A DNA stretch of 64,000 nt from Dendrocalamus latiflorus (Eukaryota > Streptophyta > Magnoliopsida > Poales > Poaceae). Positions 43,125-55,640 of the stretch are shown piece by piece. The DNA is taken from NCBI GenBank assembly GCA_017311315.1, contig CM029609.1, positions 37,570,744 to 37,634,743 of the forward strand, read 5' to 3'. The notes under the pieces are model-generated. The model did not search any database. It was not told the origin of the DNA and was given only the letters and a program-made list of their open reading frames with translations. The number at the start of each line of letters is the position of its first letter. Position 1 is the first letter of the stretch. The translations under genes were made by a program, and so were the position numbers.

Positions 43125-45593
43125 TAGAGCGCATTTGCATGTATTGCAGTTTGCGGGCTTGGCTCACCATTGGGCCAGTCAAGGACATGAATCACACACA
43201 CCTGTGATTGTTTGGCCAACGTTGACTGCTGTTGACTTCTCAATGGGCCTAAGCACCATCGATCAATTGTGTATCTTTTTTCACGTGTGGATTAATATGG
43301 TGTAGAATCAAAGATAACCGACTAGAATAGGTGAAAAGGAGGATTTTTAAGTCTCTTGGTTAAACCCCAGATTTTGAGCAAGGATGAGCTATGAGTCTTT
43401 CCTCAATCCATTGGAGGTAAATTTTTTTCACTCTGAGTAGGTGAGCTCCAACCTTCACAATACAACCGGGCCTCTTCATAATCTTCTTGAAGAGATTACC
43501 GGATCACACACCTTCAAGCAGTCTAGGAGTCAGCAATCTCTAAGAGTAACAAGTTGATGACGCTTGCTTGAAGGTCCTCAAGTGCCACAAATCTCAAACA
43601 ATGGATGCAATGCATTTGAATGCTCTCAACAATCTCAAATGATGAGATAAATTCTAAAGAGTTTAAGAGAGGGATGCAAAGGCCCAAGAGTGTTCAATAA
43701 AGGTCCAAAGAGTGCCCTTGCTGTAGTTGAGGAGATATTTATAGCCTCCACCAACCATTGTGACCGTTGGGGACAAAATCACTAAAAATTAGGGCAATCG
43801 GTAGTACCGTCATGTAGTGACTAGTAGTACCAGACCCCTGTTCAATGGCTATTTATTGATCATTAAATGCTCTAAAACTAGCTGTTAACACAAAATCTGG
43901 TCAGATCGCACTCACATGCACCAGTCGTAGTACCACATTTATGTTGTGGTAATACCGTTTTCTAGAGGAGAGAAAAAATCCTAAAAAATATATCTCTAGA
44001 AAATAGGTACAACCAACATAAACGCAGTCATGTTGTGGGTGCGATAGTACTGTCCTCGCACCACGATCAAACCGTTGTGGTAATACCGGAGAAGAAGTGT
44101 GGTAGTACCACGCCTGAAGAACCTCAAAATAGCACACCTCTGAAAAAGGTAATGGCATGTAAATCCTGGTAGTACCGATGCAGCGGTACTACCATGGTCA
44201 CAATGGCAGTCATATCGATTTCTGAAAGAAACAATAGAGCGGAGAGGACTACAAACAATTCCAAATGCAAGCATGCACAGAGATTGAGCTATGTGGCATA
44301 AAAGCACTGTCAAGCTACTAGTCAAGAACCTCTTTTAATAGTACATCATCAAGCTTAACAATCCAGTTTTAATTCAACAAACTCCACGATTGGTAACAAC
44401 TAGAAAGAGCTCCGTAGCTTATTTTATATATTTGCCTTGAGCCAAGTCAAACTATAGCCATTTTTGCATGCTTCTCCATGATATCTTGCAAATCCTAGAC
44501 TAAACCTTTCAATTATCTCAACAAACATATTAGTCTCTTAAACATGGTTGTCATTAATTACAAATATAATCTTTAGGGGCCTAGATGCTTCATATGGCTA
44601 AGATCCATTGTAGGAAAAGGGAATTTCATAGGGCTTTTACAAGAAATAGTTCAATTCCCATAGGAGTTGTGAAAAAATTCCATATTTCAAATGGGGCCTA
44701 AAACTGTGGAGTTAGTGTTTTCTAGAGCTACATATTGGAAATGTGAGCAATATTTTAATTCCAAATTTCACTAGATGACAAATACAATAAAAGAATAATG
44801 ATGCAATAACCGAAAGTAACAATAGGCTACTCATTATACTTCATAACATACATAAGAAAAGAATTATAACATAGTCGATCAATCACACGAACGACTCATA
44901 ATAGGGCTTGATGAAAAACAGAAAGCAATGCAGATTCGATACAGTGCAGGATATAGAGGTAGTAACGCAGAAGCAGTCGCACGAATGCGCTGCCCATAAA
45001 CCTAGCTTATTGCCGTCCTATGCAAGTGTTCTCTGCGACAATGGCTCAGAGATACCACTCACCCTCCTTTTCTGTAAACGCCGAGGAGGAAGGCCAGCAC
45101 TATTGAGCAACTCAACACTACATCACAGCTATCCAAAGAGCAGAAGGAAGAATGGAGGAGGAATTCTCTGTTTTCTCCTGGATGCATGTCTCCTGACCCT
45201 TTTAAGAACACCGCAATGACTAACTGGTAATTGTGGCGATTAAACCGAATTAAACCACTAGTAACTATCTCATCAAACCACATAATGTTATTTAACCATA
45301 CAATGGTATTTATGCAGTGTTTACCATGTTCAAAAGAGAGGAGAGAGAGAAATGGATGATTCACATGTCACGTGATTTCACACGAAAATACATGAAGATA
45401 TGTGTATGTGTGTGTTTAGCCAAAGTCCTTCTAATACCATCCCATGTTATATGTTATATGTTTCAAGGGGTGGTAAGAACTCCACCTTATAAATTACATT
45501 TCTGTCACTTGGCTAGACAATGTAAAACTAAATCATACATGTTTTGAAATTTCTCAAGAAATAGGCCTCACCACACTGGGCCAATTTCTAGCA
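43125..45593 (-). repeat. 5' LTR of truncated copia element, interrupted
   Basis: Two pieces (43125-43300 and 44594-45593) align in order with the left LTR. Their joint length, about 1.17 kb after removing the insertion and one duplication, matches the left LTR. Confidence 0.7.
43301..44593 (-). mobile_element. Solo LTR (1,293 bp) with TATGG target duplication
   Basis: It runs from TGTAGAATCAAAG to CTAGATGCTTCA between two copies of TATGG (43296-43300 and 44594-44598). On the minus strand it starts TGAAGCATCTAGGCCCC, a familiar grass LTR start. It contains a dispersed GGTAGTACC/GGTACTACC motif in both orientations between about 43800 and 44200. There is no internal region, so it was left by LTR-LTR recombination. 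Confidence 0.85.
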
Positions 45594-46919
45594 CTAAAGG
45601 AACCCTATGGGCAAACCATCGTATTTTTAGACACCGGCATGTACGTACAGAAGCAACCTTCTGGAGCCCAGAAACAAGAGCCGGAGCTCAACCCAGCAAG
45701 GATTAAAATCAATCAATTAATATATTGTCAAATCTTGAAGCATCATGCATGCAGCTAGCTACCTAGATGGCTAGATCGAGACAAGCATGAGCTAGCTAGC
45801 CTAAGGTTATGATTTTGATGATGCACGTTCCCCTGGATTCAACCGTGTGGTACGTACTATCTACTGATGTAACTCATCGCACGCAAAACGCCACAGGAAA
45901 CATGCTACAAGTTAGAAGCCAATGGTGCATGACACGCTCGATCTTTTCCCCCGACAACAACACCTACCTCTGTAACTAGTTAGCTCTGTGTGTTTATATA
46001 TGATGGAGATGGGATCAACTTACTTAGTTAGCTCTTGTGTGTTTATATATGATGGAGATGGGATCAACTTACTTGCAGTCGAAGTGTCATAGATATGAGC
46101 TCGATCGGTCAATCAATCAATCAATCGCGTTTTCTCGGACACGGCGGCGGAGTCCACTTGCCGGCCGGCGGTCGCATCCACCGCGTGCCGGAATCTGCAC
46201 CTGGCCGTGCTCAAGACAAAGCTGCATCATCAAGCCTTCTATTTTTTACATATATGCAGGTATGGCCGCTGCCCTGCAGGCTGCAGAGACGAGGACGACA
46301 GCGACGTATCAATAGCACGGAATCCTAGGCAGACGAGTCCATCCATCGACGCATGCACATCGCGGCCGTACGTCGTGGACCACGCTCGCGGATGGGGTCC
46401 TCGTCATGATTCGTGCCGCGTCTTGATCGCGGCCGCAGCGCTGCCTGTACTATGTCAAGTATGTGCATGAGGAGGTGAGAGCGCACGACGTGGCGGGTGG
46501 ACATGAGGCGCCGGTGCATGGCGCCATGCACGTAAGGCTGGCGGCTACCAGCCACGGGATGTAGCTGCGCGCGTTGGCCCAATGCCAGTGCGCTGGGCAG
46601 TCAATGCCAGTTTGTTCGATAGATGGATGTGGATATTACCCATATGATCTCTTTAACAAAATCATCTAAATTTCTGACCTTTGAGATCTACATCTGGATT
46701 TGTGTTCAATGTTGGCGCCTTGCCGCCTTCTTCTTGTCCAGCAAGGTTAGAGCTTGATTTCATCGAAGTGAGGGTTATATTTACAGTATTAGGTGACAAT
46801 GGCACCACCGACTGCGGGGAATGGAGGCATACAATGGGTGGAATAGAGTGGCGGTCGTGGCAACATGTGATCAATGAGCTAGCTAGGGTTGGCAGTGGTT
46901 GATGGTAGTAGCCTTGGTA
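45594..46919. other. Intergenic DNA with a 48-bp tandem duplication
   Basis: No gene is recognisable. 45978-46025 and 46026-46074 are tandem copies of a unit beginning AGTTAGCTCT and containing TTTATATATGATGGAGATGG. A TCAA tetranucleotide run lies at about 46109-46125. GC-rich sequence at 46130-46600 yields short open frames on both strands without known motifs. Confidence 0.45.
45978..46074. repeat. Tandem duplication, 48-49 bp unit x 2
   Basis: Two adjacent units differ by one inserted T (GCTCTGTG versus GCTCTTGTG), so the duplication is recent. Confidence 0.9.
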
Positions 46920-46927
46920 GTGATGGC

Positions 46928-47433
46928 TAGGGGTGGAAAACGGTAACGGATAATTCGTTTTATCCGATATTCGTATCCGAGAGAAATCCGAATATGGTAA
47001 GCAAAATCCGTATTCGAAAATATCCGTATTCGTATTCGAGAATATTCGTATCCGTATTTGAGAGTATTCGTATTCGCATTCGTATTCGAGAATATTCGTA
47101 TCCGTATTCGAGACTATTCGATTCGTATTCGATCCGTTTCTAGAACCCATGAAAAATCCGTACAAATTTTGTGATTCAAAACTTGAATTTAGGCATTTTA
47201 AAACTGGTAACCGGTCAAAAACCGATGAAAAATCGGCAAAACCGTTAGGAATCCGTTTTATCCGATATTCGTATCCGAGAAAATCCGTATTCGAAAATAT
47301 CCGTATTCGTATTCGAGAATATTCGTATCCGTATTTGAAAATATTCGAATTCGTATTCGTATTCGTTTTAAAAATATAGATTCGTATTCGTATTTGAGAC
47401 TATTCGACCGTATCCGATCCGTTTCCACCCCTA
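46928..47433. mobile_element. hAT-like MITE with 8-bp target duplication
   Basis: The ends are TAGGGGTGGAAAACGG and CCGTTTCCACCCCTA. The 8-bp duplication GTGATGGC is perfect (46920-46927 and 47434-47441). The 506-bp interior is built largely from TATTCGTATTCG / TATCCGTATTCGAG words. A second ATCCGTTTTATCCGATATTCG run at about 47251 mirrors the one near 46955, and an interior end-like GATCCGTTTCTAG lies near 47130. The element looks like two fused units. No transposase is encoded. Confidence 0.88.
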
Positions 47434-47441
47434 GTGATGGC

Positions 47442-48163
47442 GTTGCTGAAGGCATGGGGAGATGAGAGGGGGTGGACCAAGGTGCAATGGGGAGGGGATG
47501 GTGAATTGGGGACTGATGGTTCATGTTAGGTGGTGAAGAAGAGTTTATACTTGAATAGGTAAGGGAGAGGATATCCATCAGATCTAGATCTAAGGGATTT
47601 TGGATGATCTTTTATACAAAATCTCCTACGAGATGCCTAGACACAACCATTGGATTGCATTCTATACAACGTGTGACTAATTTTCTCCCATAATCAATCA
47701 AATTTTTTGAGGCACTATAAATTTAGATTCAAGAATCTACCTCATCTCCCTCCCCTTGCTACATACTCCCTCTCTCGCCTCACCCTCTAGCTCAAACCTC
47801 ATAGCCGCAGCCGCCCAAACCCACTGCATACTGGTGTTGGCAAGTAAAGGCTACATCCCCTTCCCGATAGCGGCAACTCCTCAAGTCCCGGCTACATGCG
47901 TTGAATTGGGAAAGGAAAGGTCAGTTGCAGACTAGATTCGGCGGGAGCAGGCGTGGTGGCGTGGGCTGGCATGGGTGGTGGGGGTCAGGACAATGGCGGA
48001 GACGGGCAGCGTAAAGTCGTCTCAACGTCTTGTGCTGGAGAGGCAATGTATAAAAGCGAAGGGGAGCAGTGCGTGGAAGAGGAGTGCCTCGCCTCAAGTT
48101 GTGGATGCTCTTTCCCAACCAAATGGCTCGATTACTAGTCGAGATCCCTTGGAGGGCTAAATG
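47442..48163. other. Intergenic DNA, no feature seen
   Basis: Mixed composition with short open frames on both strands (for example 47921-48138) and no recognisable motif. From about 48135 it resembles 49325-49390. Confidence 0.35.
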
Positions 48164-48339
48164 CAGTGGTGTAGCTAAGATTTAAAGTTTGTTGGGTCAA
48201 AATAGAGTTTGTCAAAATTTATGAGGTCAATTCTCTAAAATGATATGGAGTTCTATGTAAATTCTTATAAGTATAAGGTTGCTTTGTAAAAAGCTATGGG
48301 GTCAATTGACCCTACAGCTCATATGTGGCTCTGCCACTG
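48164..48339. mobile_element. Small MITE (176 bp)
   Basis: Inverted ends CAGTGGTGTAGCTAAG and TGTGGCTCTGCCACTG; the interior begins ATTTAAAGTTTGTTGGGTCAA, which I recognise as a common grass MITE type. The flanks in the related stretch 49340-49400 read across the equivalent site without it. No clear target duplication. Confidence 0.6.
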
Positions 48340-49517
48340 ACCAGATAGATGGCAGATGCAGGCACTCGTGAGATGGGCATCTCACGGTGTAAGACCATGT
48401 AGAGGTCTCTTCATGCTTGTGATGAATATATGACACTACTGAGGATGATTGTGTTGAGTTTGAGTTATCGAAAATATGAACAAATTTGGGAGAAGTCACA
48501 CGGAAGTGTGGTCTAACCAATTTATGGGGGTGGTTTGACCAGCTGACATTGGCGGTCAGACCGGCATCAACATGACAGTCGGACCGCATGTATGAACCGA
48601 GTCCAAATGGCATTGGCCAGTATAAACGCTATGTACTGGCAGTCAAACCAGTCAACTGAAAGGATACTAAACACTTGCATTGACATGTCTTGGGATGAAT
48701 TTGCACTAAATGACAATGTTAATTGAAGCTGGAATTGAAAATAAATAGAAAATTAAAAATTCCAAAGATATTGTTTTTAGGATGAGTTAACCGGTCTGAC
48801 CAACCTTGCAATGGTGATTAGATCACCAGTGATTTGACTAGCAAGGTGGCAACGGTCAAACTGGTCATGGAATTTTTAGAGGGAAAATGCTTCAAACTGA
48901 AAATTGGGAATCGAGTATGGAAATGGTTCTTGAGCTATGGCATGATGTTTTATGTAGAGTATAATGCATTTGTGGAGTAACTTGGGTCAAGTTGGTACGA
49001 ACTTGTGCCGGAAAATGGTTTGCTTGATTTATTGTTGTGTAGGTGGTTTGGGAGTAAAAAAATGTCAACGGTGATGCAACTAGGACTTGGTTAGGAGAAA
49101 CAAGGTCCAATGCGGTTATGGAGACATGGTGAAATGGATGGACTCAAACAAGGCGCAAGATGGACAAGGACCTTGGAAGGTATAAGTGGTCAAGGTAATT
49201 GAAACACATGGTGCGTCAAGTGACTTGAACCCGTTTGCATGCGATGATCGTTCAGTGGAATCCAGATGGGCGAAAGGCTCAATGACGAGTCATTGAAGCC
49301 ACGTGAAAGATAGTAGATGGCTCAATCAGTGGCTGGGATCCTTTGGAGGGCCAATGGACGATGGATGCGGGTGCCTACATGATGGGCGTCTCACAGGTGC
49401 CCGAAAATTAGCAAATCCGTAATTTCTAATAATAGACCAATGAGCACTGAAAACACTTAGCATATGTGGTCTCTAGTTGTGTAGTTCGCTTCCTACAAAC
49501 AGCAAAACCATTATTAC
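48340..49517. other. Probable LTR-derived DNA with a dispersed GGTCTGACC motif
   Basis: Variants of GGTCAGACCGG, GGTCTGACCAA and GGTCAAACTGG recur between about 48500 and 48870 in both orientations. The segments GGATCC(C)TTTGGAGGGC and GATGGGC(A/G)TCTCAC occur at both 48140-48390 and 49335-49395, suggesting duplicated ends of one element. I could not define LTR borders, and no coding motif is present. Confidence 0.4.
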
Positions 49518-49764
49518 TGTTGGGAAACCTAGGCCTGGGCCTGTTGGCCTAGCCCATGGTGGGCACCTCTCCACCTAGTCTATAAATAGGGGTCCCAATG
49601 ATTATATCTTGTATTTGAAGAAGTAAAAAAAGCAATAAAGAAAAGGAGTTCCCCTATCTTTCTGTGTTTAAACTTTTATTATCTTGCACTACTCTGTGTT
49701 TGATCCATCTCTTTGTATAGAAGGAATCGATCGGACTGGACTCGCCAGCGATGGTTCCTCAACA
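49518..49764 (+). repeat. 5' LTR of decayed copia element
   Basis: 247 bp, the same length as the related LTR at 60179-60425. It shares CCCATG(G/A)TGGGCACCTC, GCAATAAAGAAA and the GGTTCCTCAACA-type end. Confidence 0.82.
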
Positions 49765-49984
49765 TGTTATTAGTATGAATCACTTCGATGGATCACAAGG
49801 TAATCATTCGTAGATTAATTTACCTATCTAGATCGCTTTAATTCCACAAATTTCGCTTTTTAAACTATTTACTATGATGCAAATCTGCTCTAATCTACCG
49901 CGAGAAGACTTGAAGTCACCAACACAATATCGATCGGTAGATTACATAAAAAGAGTAGATATTGATTGCACTGTCGATTGAAAA

Positions 49985-50780
49985 AATCAAGAACCATACT
50001 GCCTGCCACCCGCACATGGCCGTGCCGCACCACGCGCTGCATGAGCCTTGGCAGCCGCTGCGCCGCGACGAGTGCACAAAGCCACACCGCCGACCACCCG
50101 CATGTGGCCGCGCTGCCGCTCGTCGTGCGCGCCCCGACCGCCAGCTTCCTAAGCGCCCACATGCGCCACTGCCGGTTGCTCGCTGTGCGCCCCGACCGCT
50201 GGCTCCCCGAGCGCTCGTATGCGCACCGAGCGGTTGCTCGCCACGCGCCACGGCTGATGGCCATACATAGCCACCACCACCTACAGTGCTCCAACCGTCG
50301 CCACTCACCGTGCGTGTCAATACCGCCCTCGCACGGCCACTGAGCCGCCGCATGCACTGCCGAAGTCACCATGCAACGCGAGCCCGCATGCACCGCCTCA
50401 AGAGCCACTGCTCGGCCCCACACGATCGCCGCCACCTTGAAAGCCATCGTTCGGCGCTGCGCCGCCAACCACCACCGAAACGGTGTGCCGCCGCTCGACG
50501 CCTACACTGCCACCGCGTGAGCCACCGCAGCTCGGTCCAGCGAGCCGTCGCCCACCGCTGCATGGGACGTCGCTTGCCTCCACACAAGCCGTTGTCGCTT
50601 GTAGCGCCCAGCCTTGCACGACCGCCGGCTGTGCCGTTGGCCCCTAGCTGCCTTGCACCTCCGTTGCTGGTCCTCGGTTGCCTCACGCCGCCATCACTAG
50701 CCCCGACTGCAAGCCAAGCCGCCATGGCTCAACCGGCAGCCCGTGCCTGCATGCGCCGCCCTACGCATGAACAGGGGTAG
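49985..50780 (+). other. GC-rich leader of the copia element
   Basis: Strongly GC-rich 5' leader between LTR and gag, made of CGCCGC/GCACCACGC words. It produces Arg/His/Pro-rich open frames of up to 192 codons on both strands. None has a known domain, and their overlap on both strands argues they are compositional. Confidence 0.5.
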
Positions 50781-51284
50781 GCAAACCCTACCCCTTCTCC
50801 CATTTGAGCTGGCCGGTTGTGGGCCAAAAAGCCATGGGCCAGAATGGGCCGAAAGAAAAAGAAAGAAGGGAAAAGGGGGCTGGCATATGAATTTTGCAAA
50901 TAAGCCCCTAGAAATTTGGCAAAATACATGAAAATTTTTCTTGGAATTGAAAATATGCAGATAAGCTATTGGAAATTGTATAATTCACTAAAAATTCATA
51001 TTCCAGCGTAAAAGGGCCTAGAAAATTCAAATTGTGGATTTTTTAACATTTGAAGCATGTTTAGCATTGTTATTATTACTTTCTATGCTTTCTTGTGTTT
51101 ACTTAATGTTTTGAGTAATCATAATTATTTAAGTTACCTTTAATCACAGAAATTAACAGTAAAATTGTAGAAAATGCATAGAAATTTCGAAACATTATGA
51201 GAATCCTTTTGTACCATTGTCCAATTTATTTCATGCATATTTACCTGTAGTAAATTTATATATTTCTTTCATGCACATGTAGAT

Positions 51285-51880
51285 GACAGACATCACGAAC
51301 TAGGAGTTCGAGGAGCTGGCCCAGCATAGCTAAAACTAATTGACTTGGGTTTCTGATGTCGAGATTGTACTTAAAGCCAAGAAGCTCCACGCTACCATCG
51401 GGATTGGTGCACCACAGATACCAAACCCACACTTGAGGAAAATGATCAGGCACTTCATCTCTGCCCCACTCTCAAGAATGAGTACATGGCAAAGAAGAGC
51501 GCGCTAGCATTATGGACTTCACCAAAGAAGCGATTCAAAAAGCTAAAGTACACCACTCTTAATCAGGTAGAACAAGAATGAATCTAATTGGGGTTCGCTG
51601 ACTTCAAGATGGTTGGAGAGTACAACTCTGCACTGCACAGAATTTGTACCAATCTTCAACTTTGTGGCAGGCAGATCATAGATGAGTAGAAGATTGAGAA
51701 GACCCTTTCTACCAATGGAGAGTTCTCAGCAGTTGCCTGCACCAATGGAGATTGACTCCACTCCTAGAGTAGCACCCCCTCTTGACATTGCAATTGTCGC
51801 TGCCATGATTTTCCAAGAAGAGCATCTCACCCCTGAGAAGATAACAGCCGAAATCTCTGGCTTTTTAGTAGATTCAGTCT
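51285..51880 (+). pseudogene. Copia gag fragment
   Basis: Gag-like text appears in shifting frames: DVEIVLKAKKLHATIG (about 51355), a WGFADFKMVGEYNSALHRI block (about 51590) and an IEKTLSTNGEF-like block (about 51690). Stops at about 51580 and 51684 and several shifts break it. Confidence 0.65.
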
Positions 51881-52131
51881 AATACACGGAATCCATTTAG
51901 ACTTTAATTGTCATTTATTTCATGTGTGGAAGAAATAAGCTAGATTTTGTATTGATGGTACTCTAATAATTTATTTTCTCGTGATGATTGGATAATATTG
52001 AATAATTCATTCATTTATTCAGTTAATAGTGGCTTGATATGTTCTAATATTTAAAGTATTTTATTTATGTGTTGATTGTCTTCTAGTACATATTAATAAA
52101 GTACTTTATATTAGAATGTGTGTGATGCCCT

Positions 52132-52494
52132 ATGGAGGAAGTGTGCTTAGCTGACAGCGGCACGTCGAATACCATCTTGAGAAAGACAAAATTCTTTCAG
52201 TCGATTAGCAAGAATGCTAGCAGCCTTACAACAATCACTGGTAGTGATGCTTGTATAATAGGCTCAGGAAGAGCCACAATTATACTCCTAATGGGTACAA
52301 CTTTGGTCATTCAAGAAACCTTATTGTACCCAGAATTGACTAGAACTCTCCTAAATATTAAGGATATTCGCGCTAACGGTTTCCATATTGAGACTGAAGA
52401 AAAGTATGATAAGAAATACCTACTTATTACAAAGCGTGAAGCAAATAAAAAAAGGGTATTAGAAAGACTTCCTTCATTTGAGACTGGGCTATAG
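52132..52494 (+). pseudogene. Copia protease fragment
   Basis: The 120-codon frame has the aspartic protease site CLADSGTSNTILR near its start and the following GRATIILLMGT and LLNIKDIRANGFH blocks of copia polyproteins. It is cut off by a TAG at 52492-52494. Confidence 0.78.
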
Positions 52495-52689
52495 TACACT
52501 AATATTACAGCACCCGCAGCCTACACTGCCCTGAAAACCATATTTAGATCCTCTGAACTCTTCTGTCTCTAGCATGATGATTAGGCCACACAGGTCTTAG
52601 GATGATGAGAAATATAATTAACAATTCATAGGTATATAATATCAATGTAAATAATTTTTCGAATCAAGAAGATTTTGTGTGCCCCGCAT

Positions 52690-53311
52690 GTGCCACCGGA
52701 AAAGTAATTACTAGATATTCTGCTCTAAAAGTGAAGGATGAAGTCCCTGCATTCTTAGAACACATCCAAGGAGACATTATGGTCATATACAGTCACTGTT
52801 ACGGCCATTTAAATATTTTATAGTGCTCATCGATGCTTTCTCGAAATGATCATACGCATGTTTATTATCTACGAGAAAACATGCTTTCACAAAGCTAATC
52901 TCGCAAATAATTCAAATTAAAAAGAATTTCCTTGATCATCATATAAAGTCCATCAGAATGGACAACGCTGAAAAATTTACTTCAAAGACATTTGATGATT
53001 ATTGCATGGTAATGGAAATTAAAGTTGAGCATGTCGACATCCAGAATGGACAAGCAGAAGCATTAATTAAGAGAATTAAATTTATTGACCGACCACATTT
53101 GCATAATTGTAATTTACCAACTACATATTGGGGACATGAAATCCTGTACGCAGCAACTCTCATCAACTTTAGACCATCGGCATATAGCATCTATTTACCA
53201 ATGCAACTAGCGCAAGGGTTACCACTGAAAATTTCTCATCTCTGGAGGCTTGGGTGCAAAGTTTATGTACCTATACTGCCTCCACAGCGTACAACAATGG
53301 GCCCTCTCTGA
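52690..53311 (+). pseudogene. Copia integrase fragment
   Basis: The 52958-53311 frame starts at MDNAEKFTSKTFDDYC, the second catalytic Asp region, and continues through HVDIQNGQAEALIKRIK, where the catalytic Glu is expected, and YWGHEILYAATLINFRP. Upstream integrase text (about 52690-52900) is broken by stops. Confidence 0.75.
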
Positions 53312-54024
53312 AAGTCTGGAATATACATTGGTTGTGAGACAGCATCTATAATCAGGTATTTGGACCCCATGATAGAAGATTTGCATACTGCCCGTTTCAT
53401 TGATAATATATTTGATAAGGATAGTTTTTCGATATTAGGAGACAAAATTAACCTATTGATGAAAAATGTCGGAAAATTATGTGGCAAGCCACGAGAATCC
53501 ATGCACATGACCCGCGCATTAATGAAGCAAATAGAGAAGTCCAGAAGATCATTAACTTGCAAGTATTAGCAAACCAACTACCGAACCACTTTAGTGATTT
53601 AAAAAATGTGACCAAGTCACATGTACCTGCACACAATGCACCGGAGAGTGTTGAAGTACCAAAGAAAGTTGAAGGTATCCCTAATCCCGTCCAGAGGCGT
53701 CAGAATAAAAGGATGAGAACTCCGCCCCTCGAGTCTGATGTAATCAGGACGCCTGGTGAAAAAGGATAAGAAAGACTTAACACAGCCAATCATTGAAGTT
53801 CCCTAGAACTAGAAGGGGAGCCTGTTGATACCTAGCACCAGTATGGCACCTTTAGAAAAGGGCATACTAGATCTAAACATTCGCATGAAGGGAGAAATCA
53901 GCATGGATGTGTGCACACATGTTAGAGCTGAAAAACTAAAGGGACTTGCCCCACAACTGGAAGGAGTGGTGAGCAAGTAGAAGCACTAGAAGAATCAACC
54001 CATAATGAAATAGCTAGAAACTAT

Positions 54025-55640
54025 GTGCACACGGGAGAATTTATAAATAGGACAACAGCCAATGTTGATATTTATTTTGCAAAAAAAATTGTCGCAATCA
54101 TCGATCTTGATCTAGAGCCTGCATCGCTTGTTGAATGTAAGAAAAGATCAGATTGGAAGGATTGGAAAAATGCAATAGAAATTGATTTATTATCTCTGAA
54201 CAAAAGAGATGTTTTTGGGCCTGTAAACCGCACGCCTCCCCATGTGCACCCTGTATGGCATAAGTGGGTATTTGCTCTAAAGAGAAATAAAAGAAATAAA
54301 GTTGTAAGATATAAAGCAAGGCTTGTTATACAAGGTTTCACTCAATGTCTAGGAGTTGATTATAAAGAAACCTATTCCCCGATCATAGGTGGTATTATGT
54401 TTAGATATTTAATCTCAATGGCAGTAAACCTGAACTTAAAAATAAAATTGATGGATGTGGTAATGGCATACCTGTATGGAAACTTGGATTCGAACATTTA
54501 TATGAAGGTGCCTAAAGGCATTCTTGTCTTGAACCAAGACAGAGCAAATATAAGCATGTACAGTGTGAAACTCAGAAAATCACTATATGGACTTAAGCAA
54601 TCAGGCAGGATGTAGTATAATCACTTATGCGACTTTCTATACAAGAAAGGCTACACGAATAATGAGGATTATCCTTGTGTATTTATACCATGATCCCAGA
54701 ATGAATTTTGTATAATCTCAGTGTATGTAGATGATCTGAATATCATCGAAGCCCTGGACGATATAAAGGAAGCAAGCTCTTAACTAGAGTCAGAGTTCGA
54801 AATGAAAGATTTGGGTAAAACCAAATATTGCTTAGCCTTGCAGCTTGAGTATGTCTTGGAAGGTATATTAGTACATCAATCCGCATACACTCAGAATGTG
54901 TTAGAAAGGTTTGGCTTTGAAAAGTCATATCCTTCGAAAGTACCAATGGTTGGACGATCTTTACAGCAAGACAAGGATTCGTACCAACCTAGAGAGGGAG
55001 GAAATCGTAGGACTGGAATTTCCATACTTAAGTGCGGTAGGAGTACTTATATATTTAGCAAACTGCACTAGACCGAACATCTCATTGGTCATAAATCTAT
55101 TAGTAAGTATAGTGCAGAACCTACCAAAAAGAATTGGTAAGGAATAAAGGACATTTTCGATACCTCCAAGGAAGCAATGATGTTGGGCTATTCTATAAAA
55201 AGAACCAAGACCTGAATATGATTGGCTATGCAGATACTGGGTACCTGTCAAACCCACATATAGATAGATCACAAACATACTATGTATTCCTATGTGGTGG
55301 AACCACAATTTAACGGAAATCGTTTAATCAAAGTCTTGTATCGACTTCGACGAACCACTCGGAAATCATAGCACTGTACGAGGCCACACGAGAATGTGCT
55401 TGATTTCGACGAATGATTCACCACATGCAGCAGTCATGTAGGTTGAAATCGTGCAAGCTCCCACAATTATCTATGAAAATAATACAGTTTGTGTTGTACA
55501 AGTGCAAATGGGCTACATGAAGAGTCATATCACAAGTTCTTCTATGCTCATTAATTGCAAAAGATGGACGAAATTAAGATACTGCATACTAAATTATGTA
55601 AAAATCTTGCAGATTTATTCACTAAGTCACTTCTAGCGTC
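54025..55640 (+). pseudogene. Copia reverse transcriptase and RNase H fragment
   Basis: The 54025-54615 frame has the RT fingers and palm start (HKWVFALKRNKRNKVVRYKARLVIQGFTQ, MDVVMAYLYGNLD, KSLYGLKQSGRM). After a TAG, text continues with VYVDDLNIIEALDD (about 54722, active site intact), EFEMKDLGKTKYCLALQ and LIYLANCTRPNIS. RNase H (55150-55640) is heavily damaged. At least six stops or shifts separate the blocks. Confidence 0.82.

Larger units (their letters stand above)
40063..45593 (-). mobile_element. Truncated Ty1/copia element with nested solo LTR
   Basis: The left LTR 40063-41217 (1,155 bp) begins TGCTCGGCCC and ends TTTCTAGCA, with perfect TGCT/AGCA inverted tips. It is followed by the polypurine tract (41218-41228, plus strand ATCCCCCCTAA). 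The right LTR (about 43125-45593) matches it but has lost its first bases and carries a 1,293-bp insertion plus its 5-bp duplication. The flanks CAAAA and CTAAA agree at four of five positions. The interior retains only the reverse transcriptase/RNase H end; primer site, gag, protease, integrase and half of RT were removed by a deletion that fused RT to the right LTR. Confidence 0.8.

Noticed and set aside
46037..46582. Small gene in the GC-rich intergenic stretch
   Set aside because: No start context, splice pattern or domain, and similar frames on the opposite strand.
49890..50780. Arg/His-rich open frames up to 192 codons
   Set aside because: GC-rich copia leader; frames overlap on both strands with no domain.
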